Part shown: in pieces, positions 1 through 7,478 of the stretch | How positions within the stretch are numbered: position 1 is the first letter of the stretch | Layout: every line of letters begins with the position of its first letter | NCBI RefSeq assembly: GCF_024539815.1 | Contig: NZ_JAHHIU010000121.1 | Span: 1 to 43,040, forward strand | DNA length: 43,040 bases | Direction: 5' to 3' | Origin: Streptomyces hayashii | GTDB lineage: Bacteria > Actinomycetota > Actinomycetes > Streptomycetales > Streptomycetaceae | Position numbers and translations under genes: made by a program | The notes under the pieces: model-generated | What the model was told of the DNA's origin: nothing | Seen by the model: the letters and a program-made list of their open reading frames with translations, nothing else | Database searches by the model: none

Positions 1-8
1 GGGCGGGG

Positions 9-1121
9 CTAGGTGCTGCGACGGGTCACGAACTCCGCCAGGCACAGCAGGCCGCCCGCCGACTCCGGGTCCGGGATCGCCCGGGCCAGTGACTGCATCG
101 CCCGGGCCATCCGGTCGGCCGCCTGCTCCTGCGCCCACGCGCGCCCGCCCGCCCGCTCGACGGCCAGCGTCGTGCGCTCCAGGTCGGCCGGCTCGTAGGG
201 CGCCGCGTACAGCGCGGCCAGTTCGCCGGCCGCCGGGGTGCCGGAGGTGAGCGCGGCGACGACCGGGAGGGACTTCTTGCGGGCGGCGAGATCCGCGCCG
301 GCCGGCTTGCCGGTGTGCCGCGGGTCCCCCCATATGCCGATGACGTCGTCGATGAGCTGGAAGGCGAGCCCGGCCTCCCGGCCGAAGGCGTCCAGCGCGT
401 CGACGTCCCGCTCGGCCGCTCCCGCGTACAGCGCGCCGACCGCACAGGCACAGCCGAGCAGCGCGCCCGTCTTGGCCTCGGCCATGAGGAGCACCTCGTC
501 GAGGGCGATGTCCGCCGGGCCGCGTTTCTCCAGGGCGGTGTCGGCCTGCTGCCCGGCGCACAGTTCGATCACGCAGGCGGCCACCCGGGCCGCGGCCGCC
601 CGGGAGGCGGGGTGCGGGTCCGCGGCGAGCAGGCCGAGGGCGAGGGCCTGCAGGGCGTCCCCGGCGAGGATCGCGTCGGCGTCGCCGAACACGGTCCAGG
701 CCGTGGGACGGTGGCGGCGGGTGGTGTCCCGGTCCATCACGTCGTCGTGCAGCAGCGTGAAGTTGTGGACGAGTTCGACCGCGGCGGCGGCCCGCACCGC
801 CGCCGCGCGGGCCGCCGGGCCGCCGAGCGCGGCGGCCGCGGCGAGCACGAGAGCCGGCCGGATCGCCTTGCCGGCGTTGTCCGCCGCCGGAGTGCCGTCC
901 GCGTGTTCCCAGCCGAAGTGGTAACGCGCGACCCGGCGCATCGAGGCGGGCAACGAGTCGAGCGCCGCCCGCAGTGCGGGGTCGACCGACGCCCTGGACC
1001 GCTCCAGGATCGCCGCAGCCTCGTGCCCGTCGGCCGCCCTGGAGCCGTCCTCGCCCTGAGTGCCGATGAACGTCCGCCTTTCGCGCGTGTCGCCCCGGTG
1101 CCGCCTGACGGCGGAGGTCAC
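9..1121 (-). CDS. Polyprenyl (isoprenyl) diphosphate synthase, probable encapsulin cargo
   Basis: This is a trans-isoprenyl diphosphate synthase that condenses isopentenyl diphosphate with an allylic diphosphate to make a longer prenyl diphosphate. The first Asp-rich motif DDVMD is at residues 126-130 and the second, DDVIGIWGD, at about 258-266. The last Asp of the second motif is Gly, as I recall for many Streptomyces homologues. I chose the GTG at 1121 (about 370 aa) because it overlaps the TGA of the encapsulin gene (GTGA), implying translational coupling; the open frame continues upstream, but only antisense-free overlap with the shell gene lies there. The first 40 or so residues are charged, polar and look disordered, with RRHRGDTRERR near the start. 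Family 2 encapsulin cargo enzymes typically carry disordered N-terminal loading segments, so this stretch is the candidate targeting region (inference). Chain length of the product cannot be read from the sequence. Confidence 0.9.
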   Translation of the reverse strand: MTSAVRRHRGDTRERRTFIGTQGEDGSRAADGHEAAAILERSRASVDPALRAALDSLPASMRRVARYHFGWEHADGTPAADNAGKAIRPALVLAAAAALGGPAARAAAVRAAAAVELVHNFTLLHDDVMDRDTTRRHRPTAWTVFGDADAILAGDALQALALGLLAADPHPASRAAAARVAACVIELCAGQQADTALEKRGPADIALDEVLLMAEAKTGALLGCACAVGALYAGAAERDVDALDAFGREAGLAFQLIDDVIGIWGDPRHTGKPAGADLAARKKSLPVVAALTSGTPAAGELAALYAAPYEPADLERTTLAVERAGGRAWAQEQAADRMARAMQSLARAIPDPESAGGLLCLAEFVTRRST

Positions 1122-2524
1122 CGCCAGCGGCCGATCTCGACGTTCTCCAGGACGCCCAGGGCGTCCGGCACCAGGACGGCGGCCGAGTAGTACGCCGTGA
1201 CCAGGTACTTGATGATGGCTTGTTCGTTGATGCCCATGAACCGCACGGACAGGCTGGGCTCGATCTCGTCCGGGATGCCCGACTGGCGCAGACCGATCAC
1301 GCCCTGGTCCTGTTCGCCGAGGCGCAGCGCGATGATCGAGCTGGTCCGCGCCTCGGTGACGGGGATCTTGTTGCACGGGTAGATCGGGACCCCGCGCCAG
1401 GTGGGGATGCGGTTGCCGCCGACGTCGATCGTCTCGGGCACGAGCCCGCGCTTGTTGAGCTCGCGGCCGATCGCGGAGATCGCGCGCGGGTGGGCGAGCA
1501 GCATCTTGGTGCCTCGCCGCCTGCTGAGCAGTTCGTCCAGGTCGTCCGGGCTGGGCACGCCGTCGTGGGGCTGGAGGCGCTGGTCGTACTCGCAGTTGTG
1601 CAGGAGACCGAACTCCCGGTTGTTGACGAGCTCGTGCTCCTGGCGCTCCTTGAGCGCCTCGACCGTCAGCCGCAACTGCTGCTCGGTCTGGTTCATCGGC
1701 TGGTTGTACAGGTCGGCCACGCGCGAGTGGATGCGCAGGACGGTCTGGGCGATGCTCAGCTCGTACTCGCGCGGCCTGGCGTCGTAGTCGACGAACGTGT
1801 GCGGGATGTCCGGCTCGCCGGCGTGGCCTGCCGCGAGGTCGACCTCCTTCTCGCCGTACTTGTTGGTGCGCTGCTCGGGGATCGTGCGCAGCTGCTGGAG
1901 GTGTTCGCGCAGGGAGTCGGCGCGCTCCGCGACCTGTTCGACGTCCTGCCGGGCCAGGATCAGCACCGTGCAGGCCGTGTCCGCGCGGGCGGTGTACTCC
2001 CAGATGGCGTCCGCGTCGAGCAGGGCCTGGTCGCCGAAGTAGGCGCCGTCGGCCAGGACTCCGAGGACCTGGTCGTCGCCGTAGGGGCCGGTGCCGACCT
2101 TCTCCACGCGGCCGTGCGCCAGCAGGTACACCTCGTCGGTCTGGCTGCCGAAGGAGGCGATGACCTCGCCGGGGCCGAACTCCCGCTGCCTGCAGCGCTG
2201 GGACAGCTCCCCGAGCACCTCCTCGTCCTCGTAGGATCGGAGCGCGGGCAGTTCGCCCAGCTCGGCCGGGATGACCTCGACCCGGTCGCCGGTCTTGACG
2301 AACGTGATACGGCCGTCGCCGACCGCGTACGTCAGACGCCTGTTGACCCGGTACGTACCGCCCTGCACGTCGACCCAGGGCAGATTCCGCAGCAGCCAGC
2401 GGGAGCTGATCTCCTGCATCTGCGGTGCGGACTTGGTCGTGGTGGCCAGGTTCCGCGCGGCCGCGGTGCCGAGACTCTGCTGCGGCTTGCCCGACTCCGA
2501 GCGGACCTCTTCGCCTACCGACAT
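1118..2524 (-). CDS. Family 2B encapsulin shell protein with cNMP-binding-like domain (EshA/SrpI-like)
   Basis: This is a capsid-like shell protein of 468 aa that should self-assemble into an HK97-fold nanocompartment. An N-terminal arm (1-60) leads to a first shell segment (50-95), then an inserted cyclic-nucleotide-binding-like domain at about 95-215, then the main HK97 body to the C-terminus, which ends in NVEIGRWR. The length and the inserted domain match the EshA-type (family 2B) encapsulins of Streptomyces. The start is the ATG at 2524, preceded by GGGAGGG at good spacing; an earlier in-frame start at 2575 has no such site. The phosphate-binding-cassette region of the insert (160-182) reads GAYFGDQALLDADAIWEY and lacks the usual Arg, so nucleotide binding is doubtful. 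The gene overlaps the downstream prenyl synthase by 4 nt. In other Streptomyces the related eshA gene sits beside 2-methylisoborneol synthase; here the partner is a prenyl diphosphate synthase. Confidence 0.93.
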   Translation of the reverse strand: MSVGEEVRSESGKPQQSLGTAAARNLATTTKSAPQMQEISSRWLLRNLPWVDVQGGTYRVNRRLTYAVGDGRITFVKTGDRVEVIPAELGELPALRSYEDEEVLGELSQRCRQREFGPGEVIASFGSQTDEVYLLAHGRVEKVGTGPYGDDQVLGVLADGAYFGDQALLDADAIWEYTARADTACTVLILARQDVEQVAERADSLREHLQQLRTIPEQRTNKYGEKEVDLAAGHAGEPDIPHTFVDYDARPREYELSIAQTVLRIHSRVADLYNQPMNQTEQQLRLTVEALKERQEHELVNNREFGLLHNCEYDQRLQPHDGVPSPDDLDELLSRRRGTKMLLAHPRAISAIGRELNKRGLVPETIDVGGNRIPTWRGVPIYPCNKIPVTEARTSSIIALRLGEQDQGVIGLRQSGIPDEIEPSLSVRFMGINEQAIIKYLVTAYYSAAVLVPDALGVLENVEIGRWR

Positions 2525-2697
2525 GAGAAATTGCCCTCCCGATTCATGCACGGGCGCCGAACTGCGCCGATGCACTGTTCACGCCGGCCAGCCTTCCATC
2601 ACGGAGTGTGCTCGTGCTATTACCCGAAAGAGCGGGAATGGATCAAGCGGGCCTGGGAAGCGACACGCTCACCCGAACGGTGTTCGACAATGGGCGG

Positions 2698-3585
2698 GTG
2701 ACCGATCTGCGCCCGAGCCTGCCCTCCCCGCTCCAGGAGGTCGCCGACGACCGGTTCGCACGGCACGGCGTACGGCTGCTGCTGAAGCGGGACGACCTGA
2801 TCCATCCCGAGCTGATCGGCAACAAGTGGCGCAAGCTCGTGCCCAACCTGGAGCGCGCGGCGGGGCGGACGCTGCTGACCTTCGGCGGCGCGTACTCCAA
2901 CCATCTGCGGGCCACGGCCGCGGCCGGACGTCTGCTGGGGCTGCCCACGGTCGGCGTGGTGCGCGGCGACGAGCTGGCCGGCCGGCCCCTGAACCCCTCC
3001 CTGGCCCGTTGCGCCGCCGACGGCATGCGTCTGCACTTCGTGGCCCGCGCGGCCTACCGGCGCAAGTCCGAGCCGGAGGCGCTGGCGGAGATCCTGGGCG
3101 CGGCCGGCGCCGAGGGGGCGTACGTCGTCCCCGAGGGCGGCAGCAACGCGGCGGCCGTGCGCGGCTGCCGGGCGCTCGGCGAGGAACTGCGCGGCCGGGC
3201 GGACGTGGTCGCCCTGGCCTGCGGCACCGGCGGCACGCTCGCGGGCCTGGCCGCCGGTCTCGCGCCCGGCCAGCGGGCCCTGGGGATACCGGTCCTCAAG
3301 GGCGGCTTCCTGGGCGACACGACGCTCGCTCTCCAGGAGGAGGCCTTCGGGGGGCGGCGTGGCGAGTGGCGGCTCGACGAGCGCTTCCACTTCGGGGGGT
3401 ACGCGCGGGTCACCCCGGAGCTGGAGGCTTTCGCGGCGGACTTCGAGCGTCGTCACGGCATGGGCGTCGAACGTCTTTATGTCGCCAAGTCGCTGTACGC
3501 CCTGGCCGTGCTGGCCGAGGAGGGCGCCTTCCCGCGCGGAACCCGCCTGGCGGCCGTGGTGACGGGCGCGCCGTTCGGCGTGTGA
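2698..3585 (+). CDS. ACC deaminase / D-cysteine desulfhydrase-like PLP enzyme
   Basis: This is a fold-type II pyridoxal-phosphate enzyme of the 1-aminocyclopropane-1-carboxylate deaminase/D-cysteine desulfhydrase family, which opens ACC or eliminates sulfide from D-cysteine. The N-terminus has LLKRDDLIHPELIGNKWRKL, with the PLP lysine in GNKWRKL, followed by GGAYSNHLRA and the Gly-rich phosphate-binding loop CGTGGTLAGLAAG. Substrate choice cannot be decided from the sequence. I prefer GTG 2698 (295 aa), because GACAAT at 2686-2691 followed by 6 nt looks like a leaderless -10 and the family-like sequence begins there. ATG 2638 with weak GAGCGGGA is the alternative and would add 20 residues. 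The gene is divergent from the encapsulin unit and converges on the antiporter with only 7 nt between stops. Confidence 0.85.
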   Translation: MTDLRPSLPSPLQEVADDRFARHGVRLLLKRDDLIHPELIGNKWRKLVPNLERAAGRTLLTFGGAYSNHLRATAAAGRLLGLPTVGVVRGDELAGRPLNPSLARCAADGMRLHFVARAAYRRKSEPEALAEILGAAGAEGAYVVPEGGSNAAAVRGCRALGEELRGRADVVALACGTGGTLAGLAAGLAPGQRALGIPVLKGGFLGDTTLALQEEAFGGRRGEWRLDERFHFGGYARVTPELEAFAADFERRHGMGVERLYVAKSLYALAVLAEEGAFPRGTRLAAVVTGAPFGV

Positions 3586-3592
3586 GGCACGG

Positions 3593-5191
3593 TCAGGTCG
3601 CCTCCCGGTAGGCCGCGGCCTCCTCCAGGTCCAGTCGGCGCAGCAGCGTGCGCAGCATCTCGTCGTCGATGTAGCGGCCGTCGCGCAGGCGGACGAACAT
3701 CTCGCGCTCGGCGCTGATCATCTCGCGCGACAGGCGGCGGTAGGTGTCGTCGACGGTCTCGCCGGTGACCGGGTTGACCTGGCCCAGACGCTCCCAGACG
3801 GCGTTGCGGCGGCGCTCCAGGACGTCGCGCAGGCGGTCCGCGAGCGGCGGCGGCAGGGCGTTGCGCTCGTCGGACAGCAGGGCGTCGAGGCGTTCCTCGG
3901 CTACCCGGGAGGCCTGCGCCTGGGCGTTGGCCTCGGCGAGCGTCGCGGCCTGCGGATCGGGCTCGGGGAAGTCGAGCAGCCTGATCAGCGGCGGCAGGGT
4001 CAGGCCCTGCAGCACGAGGGTGCCGATGACGGTGGTGAAGGTGAGGAAGAGGACGAGGTTGCGGTGCGGGAAGGGCGTGTTCCCGTCGTCCACGGTGAGC
4101 GGGATGGAGAAGGCGATGGCGAGCGAGACCACGCCCCGCATGCCGGCCCAGGCGATGACGATCGGTCCGCGCCAGGTGGGGTTCTCCTCCCGCGCGCGGA
4201 TGCGGGGGGACAGCAGGCGCGGCAGGAAGGTCGCCGGGTACACCCACAGGAAGCGGGCCGCCACGACCACGAGGAACAGCACGACGGCGTACCAGGCGGC
4301 GTCCAGGCCCTCGTAGGCGCCGAGGCCTTTCAGGACGACCGGGAGCTGCAGGCCGATCAGCGCGAAGACCGCCGACTCCAGCACGAAGGCGACCATCTTC
4401 CACACGGCCTCCTCCTGGAGCCGGGTGGCGAAGTCGACCTCCCACGCGCGGTGGCCGAGGTAGAGGGCGACGACGACCACGGCGATGACCCCGGAGGCGT
4501 GGAACTGCTCGGCGGCCGCGTACGCGACGAAGGGGATCAGCAGGGAGAGCGTGTTCTGGAGGAGGGGCTCCTTGAGGTGCGTGCGCAGCCAGTGCAGCGG
4601 GGCCATGAGGATCAGGCCGACGGCGGTCCCGCCGACCGCCGCCACCAGGAACTCCTCGATGCCGCCGGCCCAGGACGCGCCTTCGCCGACGACGACGGCG
4701 AGGGCGACTTTGTAGGCGGTGATCGCGGTGGCGTCGTTCAGCAGCGACTCGCCCTGGAGGATCGTGGTGATCCGGGAAGGGAGGCCGACCCGGCGGGCCA
4801 CGGCCGTGGCGGCGACCGCGTCCGGCGGCGCGACCACCGCGCCCAGCACCAGCGCGGCCGTCAGCGGCAGCCCCGGCACGAGCAGATAGGCGGCCCATCC
4901 GACGGCGAAGGTCGCGAAGAGCACGTATCCGACGGACAGCAGCGCCACCGACCGCAGCTGGGCGCGCAGGTCGAGATAGGAGCTGTCGGTGGCCGAGGTG
5001 TACAGCAGCGGAGGCAGCAGCAACGGCAGGACGACATCGGGGTCCAGGGTGTAGTCCGGCACGCCGGGCACGTAGGAGACCACCAGGCCGACCGCCACGA
5101 GCAGCAGCGGCGCGGGCGCCGGGGTGCGTCGGGCCGCCGCCGCGATCGCCGCACTGCCGGCCACCAGCAACAGCAGTGGCATCACGTCCAT
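3593..5191 (-). CDS. CPA1-family Na+/H+ antiporter
   Basis: This is an integral membrane cation:proton antiporter of 532 aa that exchanges Na+ (or K+) for H+ and serves pH and salt homeostasis. The first 400 residues form about 12 hydrophobic segments. VAPPDAVAATAVARRVGLP sits at about 120-138 and the CPA1 signature ESLLNDATAI at 148-157, with the ion-binding Asn-Asp pair at 152-153. The last 130 residues are hydrophilic and charged, consistent with a cytoplasmic tail. The start is ATG 5191 with GAGGGCGGG upstream; the open frame extends to 5248 but without a better ribosome site. A divergently transcribed UBP zinc finger gene starts only 59 nt away. As I recall, some bacterial homologues carry that zinc finger fused to the antiporter, which suggests a functional link. 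Confidence 0.93.
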   Translation of the reverse strand: MDVMPLLLLVAGSAAIAAAARRTPAPAPLLLVAVGLVVSYVPGVPDYTLDPDVVLPLLLPPLLYTSATDSSYLDLRAQLRSVALLSVGYVLFATFAVGWAAYLLVPGLPLTAALVLGAVVAPPDAVAATAVARRVGLPSRITTILQGESLLNDATAITAYKVALAVVVGEGASWAGGIEEFLVAAVGGTAVGLILMAPLHWLRTHLKEPLLQNTLSLLIPFVAYAAAEQFHASGVIAVVVVALYLGHRAWEVDFATRLQEEAVWKMVAFVLESAVFALIGLQLPVVLKGLGAYEGLDAAWYAVVLFLVVVAARFLWVYPATFLPRLLSPRIRAREENPTWRGPIVIAWAGMRGVVSLAIAFSIPLTVDDGNTPFPHRNLVLFLTFTTVIGTLVLQGLTLPPLIRLLDFPEPDPQAATLAEANAQAQASRVAEERLDALLSDERNALPPPLADRLRDVLERRRNAVWERLGQVNPVTGETVDDTYRRLSREMISAEREMFVRLRDGRYIDDEMLRTLLRRLDLEEAAAYREAT

Positions 5192-5250
5192 GTCCGGCCC
5201 GCCCTCTTTTTCCGCGCGGTCGTCCGCACGCCCGTCGTAATCTGGCAATC

Positions 5251-5511
5251 ATGAAACAGTGCACGCACGCCGACGCGCTGCCCCACCCCGAGCCCGTCCC
5301 GCTGGGCGAGACATGTCCGGAATGCCTGCGGGACGGCACCCACCCGGTGCAGCTGCGGCTGTGCCTGACGTGCGGCCACGTCGGCTGCTGCGACTCCTCG
5401 CCGAGCCGGCACGCGACCGGGCACCACAAGGAGTCCGGCCACCCGGTGATGCGCACGTTCGAGCCCGGCGAGAACTGGCGCTGGTGCTTCGTCGACCATG
5501 TTCTCGTATGA
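5251..5511 (+). CDS. UBP-type zinc finger protein
   Basis: This small 86-aa protein consists almost entirely of a ZnF_UBP domain. Candidate metal ligands are C4/H6, C22/C25, C38/C41, C46, H54, H58/H59 and H64, in the order expected for the fold; the aromatic C-terminus (NWRWCFVD) matches prokaryotic members. In eukaryotes the domain binds the free C-terminus of ubiquitin; the bacterial role is unknown. ATG 5251 appears leaderless: TAATCT lies at 5238-5243, 7 nt before the start, and no Shine-Dalgarno sequence is visible. It is divergent from the Na+/H+ antiporter. Confidence 0.88.
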   Translation: MKQCTHADALPHPEPVPLGETCPECLRDGTHPVQLRLCLTCGHVGCCDSSPSRHATGHHKESGHPVMRTFEPGENWRWCFVDHVLV

Positions 5512-5643
5512 CGCGTCCTGGCATGTCCCGCCCCTGCCGGGCCCGGCTCCGAGGGCCTCGGTCCGGGCGTCGTGGCTCCGCGCGAACTTCTGAGGCGGTG
5601 CGACCGTTGAACTCATGAGACGCTCCGGCCGTCCGGCGGGTAC

Positions 5644-5669
5644 GGTTCGACCATCTGACGCCTGGGTAC
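5644..5669 (+). promoter_or_regulatory. Candidate SigB/SigH-type promoter upstream of the anti-sigma/sigH unit
   Basis: GGTT at 5644-5647 and GGGTAC at 5664-5669 are separated by 16 nt. This fits the stress-sigma consensus reported for S. coelicolor, GNNT-N14-16-GGGTAC/T. It lies 207 nt before the anti-sigma start, in the 364-nt leader region 5512-5875, which contains no credible gene. It suggests autoregulation or cross-regulation within the SigB-like family. Confidence 0.5.
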
Positions 5670-5736
5670 GTCAACCCGGCGCGCCCTCTTCCCATTTGGG
5701 TCCACAGACCTCTAGACACGGAGCGTGTTCACAGCT

Positions 5737-5749
5737 TTACTGTGAGTGA
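5737..5749. promoter_or_regulatory. BldD-box-like operator upstream of prsH-sigH
   Basis: TTAC-TGTGA-GTGA at 5737-5749 matches the BldD consensus TNAC-N5-GTNA exactly. BldD, with c-di-GMP, represses developmental genes during vegetative growth, and sigH is, as I recall, an established BldD target in S. coelicolor. The site lies 127 nt upstream of the anti-sigma gene. Confidence 0.6.
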
Positions 5750-5875
5750 CGCCAGGGGGTTGGGGTCCGGGGACAGGAAACGCGAGAGCGCGATAGCGTC
5801 ACCGCTGCACCACACACGCGTTACCCGGGGGGCGACCCTCGGCCCCGAAAAGCTTGTACCACCTTGGAGGTGAGG

Positions 5876-6289
5876 GTGTCCCAGATCGCAGGCGAGCCCG
5901 CGACCCAGGACTTCGTGGAAGTCCGGCTGCCGGCTGCGGGTGCCTACCTGTCGGTGCTGCGGACGGCCACGGCCGGCCTCGCGGCCCGTTTGGACTTCAC
6001 CCTGGACGAGATCGAGGACCTGCGCATCGCGGTGGACGAGGCCTGCGCGATCCTGCTCCAGCAGGCCGTGCCCGGCTCGGTACTCAGTTGCGTGTTCCGG
6101 CTCGTCGACGACTCTCTCGAAGTCACCGTCTCGGCGCCGACCACGGACGGCCACGCCCCCTCGCGCGACACCTTCGCCTGGACCGTCCTGTCCGCCCTCG
6201 CGGGCAAGGTGTCCTCCGCCGTCGACGAGGACAAGACCGTGTCGATCAGCCTCTACAAACAGCGCGGCGCGGGACCCGGGCCGGCGTGA
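5876..6289 (+). CDS. prsH: RsbW-family anti-sigma factor of SigH (PrsH/UshX/RshA-like)
   Basis: This 137-aa GHKL-type (HATPase_c_2) anti-sigma regulatory protein is expected to hold SigH inactive until an anti-anti-sigma factor such as BldG releases it. The family match is in the N-terminal half (VEVRLPAAGAYLSVLRTAT, then LDEIEDLRIAVDEACAILL). The N-box normally reads E-A-x-x-N, but here Asn is replaced by Ile (EACAI, about residues 64-68), and no DxGxG-like ADP loop is obvious, so kinase activity may be lost or atypical. The start is GTG 5876, with GGAGGTGAGG just upstream. Its TGA overlaps the GTG of sigH, so the two are translationally coupled, as expected for a sigma/anti-sigma pair. Control probably comes from the SigB-type promoter and the BldD box in the upstream region. 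Confidence 0.85.
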   Translation: MSQIAGEPATQDFVEVRLPAAGAYLSVLRTATAGLAARLDFTLDEIEDLRIAVDEACAILLQQAVPGSVLSCVFRLVDDSLEVTVSAPTTDGHAPSRDTFAWTVLSALAGKVSSAVDEDKTVSISLYKQRGAGPGPA

Positions 6290-7446
6290 GGAACGGGGAC
6301 GGGCCGGTGCGGGACGAAGAGCGCGGCACACGGGGGCTGCCGGCCGGCGACGCCGGGACGCCAGTCTCTCCGGACGGTTCCCGCCGCATGGCCGACGGCA
6401 TCGACGGCATTCCCGAGCAGGCCCGGCCGCATCCGGAGGGCGACTCGGCCTCCGCGCAGGCGGGTCTGCCGGACGCAGCCGTGCAGGGCTCGCCCAGGGA
6501 GAGGCGGTCCGGGGGCGAGCCCCCGGGCCGAGCAGAGGCGAGGGCTCGACAGAGGGCGACGGGCGGGACAATGAGCGAGCACGAGCGAGACGGCGAACAC
6601 AGCGTGCCGGGCACGCAGCACGAATCCCCGGCGCCCCCCGCGCCTGCCGCGCCTCCGGCGCCTCCGGCGCCTCCGGTGACGTTGCCGGCGCCGGGGGACC
6701 GCAGCGGGGCGCGGGCGATGTTCGTGGAGTTGCGCAAGCTGCAGGACGGCAGCCCCGAGTACGCGGAGATGCGCAACCAGCTGGTCCGCATGCATCTGCC
6801 GCTGGTCGAGCATCTCGCGCGCCGCTTCCGCAACCGCGGTGAGCCGCTGGACGACCTCACCCAGGTCGCCACGATCGGTCTCATCAAGTCGGTCGACCGC
6901 TTCGACCCGGAGCGCGGCGTGGAGTTCTCCACATACGCGACCCCGACGGTCGTCGGCGAGATCAAGCGGCACTTCCGGGACAAGGGCTGGGCGGTGCGGG
7001 TGCCGCGCAGGCTCCAGGAGCTGCGTCTGGCGCTGACCACGGCCACGGCCGAGCTGTCGCAGCAGCACGGCCGCTCCCCCACGGTCCACGAGCTCGCCGA
7101 GAAGCTGGCGATCTCGGAGGAGGAGGTCCTGGAGGGCCTGGAGTCCGCCAACGCGTACTCCACGCTGTCGCTGGACGTCCCCGACACCGACGACGAGTCA
7201 CCGGCGGTCGCCGACACGCTCGGCGCGGAGGACGAGGCGCTGGAGGGCGTCGAGTACCGGGAGTCGCTCAAGCCGCTCCTGGAGGATCTCCCGCCGCGCG
7301 AGAAGCGGATCCTGCTGCTGAGATTCTTCGGCAACATGACCCAGTCGCAGATCGCGCAGGAGGTCGGCATCTCGCAGATGCATGTCTCCCGGCTGCTGGC
7401 GCGCACGCTCGCCCAGCTGCGGGAGAAGCTGCTCGTCGAGGAGTAG
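6286..7446 (+). CDS. sigH: Stress/development sigma factor SigH (SigB/F/G family)
   Basis: This is a group 3 sigma factor, related to SigB/SigF, that directs RNA polymerase to osmotic-stress and sporulation promoters. From GTG 6286 it is 386 aa. Region 2 spans RNQLVRMHLPLVEHLARRF to the DLTQVATIGLIKSVDRFDP and EFSTYATPTVVGEIKRHFRD blocks; region 4 ends with MTQSQIAQEVGISQMHVSRL as the helix-turn-helix. The GTG overlaps the anti-sigma stop. In-frame alternatives are GTG 6307, ATG 6388 and ATG 6571 (291 aa, beginning MSEHERDGEH). Multiple SigH isoforms are reported in S. coelicolor, so more than one start may be real. The N-terminal extension is disordered and contains a Pro/Ala repeat encoded by three 9-bp tandem copies (6649-6675). 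Confidence 0.9.
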   Translation: MRNGDGPVRDEERGTRGLPAGDAGTPVSPDGSRRMADGIDGIPEQARPHPEGDSASAQAGLPDAAVQGSPRERRSGGEPPGRAEARARQRATGGTMSEHERDGEHSVPGTQHESPAPPAPAAPPAPPAPPVTLPAPGDRSGARAMFVELRKLQDGSPEYAEMRNQLVRMHLPLVEHLARRFRNRGEPLDDLTQVATIGLIKSVDRFDPERGVEFSTYATPTVVGEIKRHFRDKGWAVRVPRRLQELRLALTTATAELSQQHGRSPTVHELAEKLAISEEEVLEGLESANAYSTLSLDVPDTDDESPAVADTLGAEDEALEGVEYRESLKPLLEDLPPREKRILLLRFFGNMTQSQIAQEVGISQMHVSRLLARTLAQLREKLLVEE

Positions 7447-7478
7447 GCGAGCGGCAGGAGCAGGCGAGCGGAGGGCGG

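Noticed and set aside
1122..1376. Longer N-terminus for the prenyl synthase
   Set aside because: It lies wholly inside the encapsulin gene in another frame; the GTGA overlap start at 1121 is the natural one.
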